Shown in pieces: positions 57,767 to 64,000 of a DNA stretch of 64,000 nucleotides. Location: assembly GCF_900188445.1 (NCBI RefSeq), contig NZ_FZOR01000004.1, positions 62,001-126,000 on the forward strand. The letters are read 5' to 3'. Numbering within the stretch: the stretch's first letter is position 1; each line of letters begins with the position of its first letter. Both the position numbers and the translations under genes were made by a program. The notes under the pieces are model-generated. The model saw nothing but the letters and a program-made list of their open reading frames with translations. It had not been told where the DNA came from and did no database searches. Origin of the DNA: Actinomadura meyerae. Lineage in GTDB: Bacteria > Actinomycetota > Actinomycetes > Streptosporangiales > Streptosporangiaceae.

Positions 57767-60706
57767 GTGCCCGACCACCAAGTCGACCTGCCAAGCGCGA
57801 TCCATCTCATCTCCTCGATGCGCTTCGTCGAGAAATTGGCGGAGCGGCGGGCCCGTTACCCGTTCCTCCCCGACGTGGAGGGCATCAGGAGTGATCTCAG
57901 CGAGATGGCGCACCGGGGACCGGTTCCGGCGCGGGTGAAGAGCGGGCAGGCTGACCGGAGCGCCTTCCTCGAGATCTACATCGACGGCCGGTACGTCCTG
58001 GCCCTCTACGCCAGGGAGCGCGGGAACGGATACTCGGTCAGCAACGCCTATCCCATGAACTTCGGGCACCACGACGACATCGTCCGCGGCGCGTTGCTCA
58101 TCCAGGCCCCGGCATGGATCTACCACGACCGGATCCAGGAACTGCCGTTCGACGCCGACGCCCACTGGGACCTCCTGCAAGAGCGGTGGCGGCTGCTCAA
58201 CCGGGGCGGTACCGCCCCGAGGACCGCCGAGCCCACGACGCCGAAAGCGCACGAGGAGTTCCTCGACGCCCTCGACGCCGTGATCGAGAGTGGCCGCCGC
58301 GTCGAACTGGCCGCCGCCCGCACCGAAGGCATGATCTCCTACCGGCGGGTGGAGGCGTCCGCCGCGCGCCGCAGGTCCGCCCGGAGCGTCCACGACTTCC
58401 TGCTCACCGGAAGCCACCGCCCGCTCGTCGGCACCCGCCTGCACGTTCGCGGCGCGCCGGACCTGCGCGGACGCGTCGACCTTTTACGCGGCACCCTGAT
58501 GACCGTCCGCTTCGAACGCCCCGTGGACCTCGACGCGATCCCCCGGGTGGGCGCCTTCACCGAATCCCCCTCGACCATCCCGTTCGACCGGCAGGCGGAG
58601 GCGGTGCGCATGCTCCGCGACGGACACTCCGCGAACCCGCACCTGCTGGACGTCCTCGCCGCGCACCGGTTCCGGCCCTTCACCCCGTATGCGGCCGAGC
58701 CCGCCCGCGCCCTCGACGACAGCCAGCGATCGGCGTTCCGCAAGGCGCTCGCGGTGCCGGACGTCGGCCTGATCCTCGGGCCACCGGGCACCGGCAAGAC
58801 CCGCACGATCACCGAGATCGCCCGTGCGAGCGCGGCGAGGGGTGAACGGGTTCTCGTCACCTCCTACACCAACCGCGCCGTCGACAACGTGCTGCAGGAG
58901 TTGCCCACCGACCTGGTGGTACTGCGCGTCGGCCGGGAGGACGGCGTCACGCCCGGCTGTGAGCATCTGACACTGGAGGAACAGGCAGCGACGCTGCAGG
59001 GAGAGATCCTCCGCCGGACCGAGACGGCCTTCCGCTCCTACGCATCCGCCGAAGCGGATCAGGGCGAGGCGGCCGGCTGGTTGCGGCAACTGGACGCCTC
59101 GATCCATGCGCTGCACGAGGCGGAGGTCGACCAGCAGGAGGTCTCCGCCGCACTTCGGAGACGGTCCGACGAGCTCACCGCGCCGATGGACGAGCGGGCG
59201 CGCGACCTGAGCGCCGCCGCCGAAGAGCATCGTCGCGAACTCGCCGACCATGGTGCGTGCCTGGCCGCACTGGCCGACCGGCGCGAGCGCGCCGAGGCGA
59301 GGGCTCGCTGGCCGCTCATCGGTCCCCTGCTGCGGGGACGGGCGAACCGTCTCGCCGACGAGCATCGGCGAGGGCAACTCCATCGCGAGCACCTCGAGGC
59401 CACGCTCGACAGCGTCCTCCAGGACCGGGCGGCCGCCATCGAGGAGGCCCGGCGCATCCGCGAATCCTCGCCCGAGTTGTCGAAACTCCGCAGTGCGCTG
59501 GACGACGCGACGACCGAGGCCCATCGGCGTGCCCTGGCGGCGGCAGCGGACGCCGAAGAACTCCGGGCGCTGATCTACGGCGTCCCCGTCCCCGACCAGC
59601 CGGGCCCCGGCCTGCCCGAGCTGGACACGTTCCTTGAACTGGCCGCACGGGCCCTGGCCGTCATGCGCCGCCGCCTGGGCCTGCTGGCCGAATGGCGCGG
59701 GCATCTCGGCAGTCGTACCGAGCAGCTCTACCCGGAACTGATTCGCTACGCCGACGTGATCGGCGCGACCTGCATCGGCGCCGCCACCACCACCGCGCTC
59801 AAAGGGCTCGACTTCGCCCTCGCCATCGTCGACGAGGCCGGGCAGATCAGCACTCCCAACGTGCTCGTCCCCCTCGTGCGGGCGCGCCGCGCCGTCCTGG
59901 TCGGCGACCACAACCAGCTACCGCCCTTCGTCGACGAGCAGGTGGAGCGTTGGGCGCGACACGATCCCCGTGCGCACGGCCTCGTCACCAAGAGCGCCTT
60001 CGAGCTGCTCTTCCCCGGCGTACCCGAAGGACACCGCGAGATCCTGCGCTACCAGCGCCGCATGCCACCGGTCGTCGCGCGGTTCGTCTCCCGGCAGTTC
60101 TACAACGGTTTCCTGGAGTCGGACGTCGATCGCCCGCATCGCGACGCGCTCTTCGACTCGCCACTGGTGTTCGTCGACACCGCGGGCCTTCCCCAGCGGC
60201 GACGCCACGAACGCCGTCCCCGCCCGGACGAGCGCTGGGCCGATACCGGCTACGCCAACGACGCCGAGGCCGAGGTCATCACCGACCTCGTCGGCCACTA
60301 TGACGGGAGGGTCGCCGACTGGGCGGTGATCCTCCCCTACCAAGCCCAGGTCGGGCTGGTCACCGAGATGCTCGCCGGACGCATCGCCGACGAGGAGCGG
60401 GCGGCCGCCGGAGTCGGCACCGTCGACTCGTTCCAGGGCGGCGAACGCGACCTCATCGTCTTCGGATTCACCCGCAGCAACGCCAGGGGCGCCATCGGGT
60501 TCCTGGATGAGCTCCGCCGTGCCAACGTCGCGTTCTCCCGCCCCCGCAGGCTGCTGATCCTCGTGGGCGATTCCACGACCCTCATGCGCGCGGCCGACCC
60601 GGGTTTCCGGTCCATGGCCGAAGCGCTGCTCCGCCATGTCCACCACAACGGCGATTCGCGCGACGTCCGCGAGATCCGGCCGCTGATCGCACGACAGGAG
60701 GCATGA
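57767..60706 (+). CDS. SF1 (Upf1/DNA2-like) helicase
   Basis: About 979 residues. The N-terminal 330 residues are not recognised (FLEIYIDGRYVLALYARERG; RVDLLRGTLMTVRFERPVDL). Walker A is LILGPPGTGKTRTITEIARA near 337; a charged coiled-coil-like insert of about 200 residues follows; then motif II ALAIVDEAGQISTPNVLVPL, VLVGDHNQLPPFVDEQVERW, GTVDSFQGGERDLIVFGFTR and RRANVAFSRPRRLLILVGD. The helicase is intact. The GTG at 57767 has GGAG at seven bases; other starts are 57764 and 57695. It is coupled by ATGATG overlap to the next gene and preceded by the HNH-pseudokinase gene, suggesting a three-part defence unit. Confidence 0.87.
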   Translation: MPDHQVDLPSAIHLISSMRFVEKLAERRARYPFLPDVEGIRSDLSEMAHRGPVPARVKSGQADRSAFLEIYIDGRYVLALYARERGNGYSVSNAYPMNFGHHDDIVRGALLIQAPAWIYHDRIQELPFDADAHWDLLQERWRLLNRGGTAPRTAEPTTPKAHEEFLDALDAVIESGRRVELAAARTEGMISYRRVEASAARRRSARSVHDFLLTGSHRPLVGTRLHVRGAPDLRGRVDLLRGTLMTVRFERPVDLDAIPRVGAFTESPSTIPFDRQAEAVRMLRDGHSANPHLLDVLAAHRFRPFTPYAAEPARALDDSQRSAFRKALAVPDVGLILGPPGTGKTRTITEIARASAARGERVLVTSYTNRAVDNVLQELPTDLVVLRVGREDGVTPGCEHLTLEEQAATLQGEILRRTETAFRSYASAEADQGEAAGWLRQLDASIHALHEAEVDQQEVSAALRRRSDELTAPMDERARDLSAAAEEHRRELADHGACLAALADRRERAEARARWPLIGPLLRGRANRLADEHRRGQLHREHLEATLDSVLQDRAAAIEEARRIRESSPELSKLRSALDDATTEAHRRALAAAADAEELRALIYGVPVPDQPGPGLPELDTFLELAARALAVMRRRLGLLAEWRGHLGSRTEQLYPELIRYADVIGATCIGAATTTALKGLDFALAIVDEAGQISTPNVLVPLVRARRAVLVGDHNQLPPFVDEQVERWARHDPRAHGLVTKSAFELLFPGVPEGHREILRYQRRMPPVVARFVSRQFYNGFLESDVDRPHRDALFDSPLVFVDTAGLPQRRRHERRPRPDERWADTGYANDAEAEVITDLVGHYDGRVADWAVILPYQAQVGLVTEMLAGRIADEERAAAGVGTVDSFQGGERDLIVFGFTRSNARGAIGFLDELRRANVAFSRPRRLLILVGDSTTLMRAADPGFRSMAEALLRHVHHNGDSRDVREIRPLIARQEA

Positions 60707-61872
60707 TGAGGGATCCGCTCTACGACGCCGCCCGTGCCGTGGAGGACGCGGCCGCGATGCCCGGCACGACGCCCGTCCGCCTGCATCGGATCGCGCTGCC
60801 GCTGTTCGCCGTCGAGATCGACGCGCTCATCGAGGAACGCCAGCCGTACGACCTGCTCGACCGCTTCGTCGGCCGTGCCATCGCCGAGGCCGGGCTGCGG
60901 ACCGTGCCGGAGATCGCGGCCTTCCTCGGGCTGGACGAGGCGATGGTGGAACGCGTCCTGCGCTTCCTCGGTGGCGTGGGACACGTCGCCGGCCTTCCCG
61001 ACGGGAGCTACGCCCTCACCGACCTCGGCGCCCGGTCCGTCCGCGACGACACCCGCTACGTGCCCAAGCGCGACAGGCAGAAGCTCTACTTCGACGGAGT
61101 GCTCGGCGGCCCCCTCCCGGCCGCGTACTACGGGCGCAAGGTCGTCGTCTGGGACAGGGCGCAGGCCACCGAACAGAAGTGGCACCGCCTGATGAGCCAC
61201 GCGTGCGCCTTCCGCGAGGACGCCTTGCAGCGCCTCGCGGAGCGCCCCGACCGGCGGGACTTCAACGTCCCGGACGAACTTCGCGAGGTCGCCTTCCGCG
61301 CCCTCGACCACGCGTACCTTCCCTGCTACGTGATCCGCACCCGGACCTCGGGCGGGCCGTCCCTGCTGGCGTACTCCGCCGTCTCCGACACCCACGACGA
61401 GCATCTGGGCCGCCTCTGCCTCGGTTGGCCCGCACTGACCGGCACCCTCGACGCGGGTGACTCCAGCGACGTCCGCGCCGAGTTCGGTGGCTGGCTCGCC
61501 GAGCGCGACATCGACCCGGCCCAGCTGCGATGGACCGACGCAGGGACCCTGCGTCTCACCCTTCCCGCCACCCGCTTCAGGGCTCATACTGCGGCGGACG
61601 GCCGCAAGGGAACCTTCCCCTTGGTCCGCCTCGGCTCCTATGTGACAGCCCGCAGCCACGTACTGCAACTGTGGTGCGATGACCCCCGCCTGCGCCGCGC
61701 GGCCATCCTTGAGCGTGCGCTAAACCGCGTCACCGCGTCTAGGAAGCTCGGTGCCGCCGAGGCCGAAGACTTCCTCGCCCGTCTCAGCGTCCAGTTGGAG
61801 ACGTCCCCCGTCACGCTCGATGACCTTCGCCGTCACGCCTACCACAGCGGGGAGATTCCCTTGCCCTTCTGA
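60703..61872 (+). CDS. Unknown protein with N-terminal winged-helix-like region, partner of SF1 helicase
   Basis: 389 residues not recognised as a named family. Residues 40-115 look like a winged helix (PYDLLDRFVGRAIAEAGLRT; VPEIAAFLGLDEAMVERVLR; then SYALTDLGARSV). The rest is mixed alpha/beta (PLPAAYYGRKVVVWDRAQAT; AYLPCYVIRTRTSGGPSLL). The ATG overlaps the helicase stop, so the two proteins are made together and probably form a complex. It might bind DNA and load or regulate the helicase. No catalytic motif is evident. Confidence 0.75.
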   Translation: MMRDPLYDAARAVEDAAAMPGTTPVRLHRIALPLFAVEIDALIEERQPYDLLDRFVGRAIAEAGLRTVPEIAAFLGLDEAMVERVLRFLGGVGHVAGLPDGSYALTDLGARSVRDDTRYVPKRDRQKLYFDGVLGGPLPAAYYGRKVVVWDRAQATEQKWHRLMSHACAFREDALQRLAERPDRRDFNVPDELREVAFRALDHAYLPCYVIRTRTSGGPSLLAYSAVSDTHDEHLGRLCLGWPALTGTLDAGDSSDVRAEFGGWLAERDIDPAQLRWTDAGTLRLTLPATRFRAHTAADGRKGTFPLVRLGSYVTARSHVLQLWCDDPRLRRAAILERALNRVTASRKLGAAEAEDFLARLSVQLETSPVTLDDLRRHAYHSGEIPLPF

Positions 61873-61906
61873 CCGGTGACCGGTGCGACCCGCTCGGGCG
61901 CGCTGA

Positions 61907-62748
61907 TCAGTAGTCGGGGCGGCGGGCGGTGAAGGAGCCGACGGTGAACACTCCCGCGCCGCGGGCGGCGTCCAGTGCGCGTTTGCCCTCCTGGAAGCGC
62001 GCGCCGTCCGGGCCGTCGTAGGTGAGCCAGCGGGCGCGGTCCTCGGGCGGTGTGCTGCCCCAGCACTCGACGCCGGGGTACAGGTCCTCGGCGGTCAGGA
62101 CCTCGAAGCCCGCGTCGCCGATCATCGTGCGGTAGGAGTCCACGGTGCCGTGCCAGGGGATGCAGATGGCCTCCTCGACGGGCTTCATCCACCGCGCTAT
62201 CTCGTCGGGCGTCCGGTACGGGCCGAAGGGGCGCTGGAGCCAGTCCACGCCCAGCAGATGCCCGCCCGGCTTGAGGACGCGGTAGGCCGCGCGGAAGAAG
62301 GCGTCCTTGTCGGGCAGGTGGCAGACCGACTCGAACCAGGTGATGCAGTCGAAGGTGGCGTCGCCCCAGGCGTGAAGGGTCTTGTAGTCCTCGTCTCCGA
62401 TGGTCTCGAACGTGACCGTGGCCTCCAGGGCGGCCTCGGACGCGAGGCGGCGGGCCTGCGCGGTGAGCCACTCGTTGTTGCAGACGCCGGTCCAGTGGGC
62501 GCCGGTGATACCGCCATGTACACCGTCGCGCCGCCGACGCCCGACCCGAAGTCGAGTGCGCGGTCTCCCGGGCGGAGTCCGGCGGCGGAGACGAGGTGGC
62601 GTTCCAAATCCTGGGCGGCCTGGGCGGGGCTGAGGCCCCTCCGGTGCGCGGCCACGTCACCGTGGTGCCAGGTGGTGCCCATCAACCGCAGGTACGCAGG
62701 CCCGGCCGAGTCGTAGTAGTTCCGCACCTGCTGCTCGGTACCGTTCAT
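61907..62748 (-). pseudogene. SAM-dependent methyltransferase with one-base frameshift
   Basis: The first part reads MNGTEQQVRNYYDSAGPAYL, GTTWHHGDVAAHRRGLSPAQ and the SAM motif ALDFGSGVGGATVYMA, then the frame breaks at about 62,515. In the next frame it continues GITGAHWTGV, TFDCITWFESVCHLPDKDAF, LLGVDWLQRPFGPYRT and ends SFTARRPDY. One base is missing in ATGGC|GGTATC. If repaired it would be about 280 residues, resembling small-molecule C- or O-methyltransferases of secondary metabolism. The ATG overlaps the stop of the lyase gene (ATGA) and is preceded by AGGAGGAAG, so the two were a coupled pair. Confidence 0.8.
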
Positions 62749-64000
62749 ACTCTTCCTCCTCGGAGGCTTGCGGGGGCCATGTCGTGGGCCGGTTCGAGCC
62801 GGACGCGGAAGTGCCGGAGGATGGGGGCCTGCCCGGTGATGCGGTAGCCGGGCACACCGCCGGGGTCGTCGGCGATCCGTGCGAGGACGTCGCCGACATG
62901 GTCGAGGTGCCCGCGGGTGTAGACCCGGCGCGGCAGCGCGAGCCGGACCAGCTCGTACGGCGCGCTGATGACGGGTTCGCCGTGCTCGTCCTCCCGGCCC
63001 AGGTACAGCGAACCCAGTTCGGCCGAGCGGATCCCGCCCTCCAGGTACAGCTGGCAGGCCAGCGCCTGGCCGGGGAAGCGGTGTGCGGGGATGTGCGGGA
63101 GCAAGCGCCCGGCATTGAGGTAGATCGCGTGCAGCCCCGGCGGCTCGACGATGCCGACGCCCGCGGCGCGGGCGCGTCCGGCCAGGTGTGCGGCGGCCTG
63201 CTCGCGGGAGGCCAGGTGGCCGGGGTCGAGCGCCTCGGCCAGCCCGAGCGCCATCATGTCCAGGTCGCGGCCCGCCAGCCCGCCGTACGTGGGGAACCCT
63301 TCGGTGGCGATCAGCAGCAGCTCGCAGCGCTGGGCGAGCGCGCTGTCGCGCAACCCCAGGAATCCTCCGATGTGGACGATCCCATCCTTCTTGGCGCTCA
63401 TCAGGCAGCCGTCGGCCAGCCGGAACGCCTCCTGTGCCACCTGACGGGGCGTCCTGCCGCGGTAGGCGGCCTCCCGGCGGGTGACCAGCCAGGCGTTCTC
63501 GGCGAACCGGGCCGCGTCCAGGAACAGCGGGACGCCGTGGCGGCGGCACACCGCGGCGGTCTCGGCGAGGTTGGCCATGGAGACCGGCTGGCCGCCGCAT
63601 CCGTTGTTCGTGACCGTCATCAGCACCAGGACGACGCGGGACGCCTCCGGGCCTTCCAGGACGGCCCGCAGCGCCTCGATGTCGATGTTCCCCTTGAACG
63701 GCCCGGCGCCGTCCAGGTCCCGCGCCTGCGGGCAGGGGAGGTCGCGGGCCTCACCGCCGGCGAGTTCCACATTGGCGCGGGTCGTGTCGAAGTGGGTGTT
63801 GCTGAGGGTGAGTTTGCCCGGCCCCACCAGCGTGGAGAACAGGATGCGTTCGGCGGCCCGGCCCTGGTGCACCGGCAGGATGTGCGGATAGGACGTCAGC
63901 TCCTCGACGGCGTCGCGGAAGCGGTGGAACGACGCCGACCCGGCGTAGGACTCGTCGCTCGACATCGCCGCCGCGAGCTGCCCGGACGACAGGGCTCCGG
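62745..64000 (-). CDS. Tryptophanase/tyrosine phenol-lyase family enzyme, 5' end outside window
   Basis: At least 417 residues are visible; the frame continues past the right edge. SSDESYAGSASFHRF, HFDTTRANVELAGGEARDLP, TVTNNGCGGQPVSMANL and FLDAARFAENAWLV match the PLP beta-eliminating lyase family, and MSAKKDGIVHIGGFLGL contains the PLP-binding Lys in the tryptophanase motif S-x-K-K-D. It splits tryptophan (to indole, pyruvate, ammonia) or tyrosine (to phenol). I favour tryptophanase but cannot exclude the phenol-lyase. It is co-translated with the methyltransferase downstream. Confidence 0.88.
   Translation of the reverse strand, partial: GALSSGQLAAAMSSDESYAGSASFHRFRDAVEELTSYPHILPVHQGRAAERILFSTLVGPGKLTLSNTHFDTTRANVELAGGEARDLPCPQARDLDGAGPFKGNIDIEALRAVLEGPEASRVVLVLMTVTNNGCGGQPVSMANLAETAAVCRRHGVPLFLDAARFAENAWLVTRREAAYRGRTPRQVAQEAFRLADGCLMSAKKDGIVHIGGFLGLRDSALAQRCELLLIATEGFPTYGGLAGRDLDMMALGLAEALDPGHLASREQAAAHLAGRARAAGVGIVEPPGLHAIYLNAGRLLPHIPAHRFPGQALACQLYLEGGIRSAELGSLYLGREDEHGEPVISAPYELVRLALPRRVYTRGHLDHVGDVLARIADDPGGVPGYRITGQAPILRHFRVRLEPAHDMAPASLRGGRV

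Overview
The window is very GC-rich, uses mostly G or C at third codon positions, has many GTG starts, and carries SARP/BTAD regulators, DUF397 and DUF5753 genes and paired anti-sigma ATPases. This points to a filamentous actinomycete, most likely Streptosporangiales/Thermomonosporaceae (Actinomadura-like). That placement is an inference. All calls come from reading the sequence and translations; no database was searched. I saw no rRNA, convincing tRNA, CRISPR array or complete transposase.

Bases 1-21,700 are ordinary chromosome: a partial GT4 glycosyltransferase, a cyclotransferase-like protein, a BCP-type peroxiredoxin, an S15/CocE-type hydrolase, an MscS channel, a divergent TetR/MFS pair with two matching operators, an RsbW-like ATPase fused to ankyrin repeats, an acyltransferase, an operon of SPFH protein, ribbon-helix-helix protein and GPP34 protein, a second DHA2 exporter, a 1076-residue SARP-type regulator, a SnoaL/limonene-epoxide-hydrolase protein, a secreted repeat protein, a two-component system and an MMPL transporter. 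This part is rich in short tandem repeats, several of them on start codons or inside coding sequence.

Bases 21,700-61,900 form one long defence island. It opens with a DUF4011/SF1 helicase carrying a Vsr-like nuclease domain (minus strand). A plus-strand run follows: Ser/Thr kinase, DISARM-type SNF2 helicase (DrmD-like), Eco57I-type adenine methylase (DrmMI-like), then after an interruption a 2213-residue DEAD/DUF1998 helicase with a C-terminal nuclease-like module, a RelE/ParE-UvrD fusion, a truncated kinase and an Abi_C protein. A DUF262-HNH-RAMA gene converges on these. Next comes a plus-strand trio: HNH-pseudokinase, SF1 helicase and an unknown partner. The methylase and the giant helicase are separated by about 7 kb: a low-GC tract covering the methylase specificity region and a TIGR02391 gene, a regulatory trio (ATPase, DUF5753, DUF397), and a minus-strand cassette (frameshifted B12-type radical SAM, HEXXH metalloprotease, two-TM membrane protein). 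The cassette is flanked by about 82-bp direct repeats of the giant helicase 5' end.

Bases 61,900-64,000 hold a tryptophanase-family lyase (runs off the window) translationally coupled to a SAM methyltransferase that is broken by a one-base frameshift.

How they may work together: the methylase would mark self DNA, while the DrmD-like helicase, the giant helicase and the UvrD fusion would act on unmarked DNA, with kinase, Abi and DUF262 genes as further layers. The gene order resembles class 1 DISARM, but the DrmA/DrmB position is taken by one giant gene and the DrmC position by a toxin-like-UvrD fusion. This is the strongest candidate for an undescribed or variant system.
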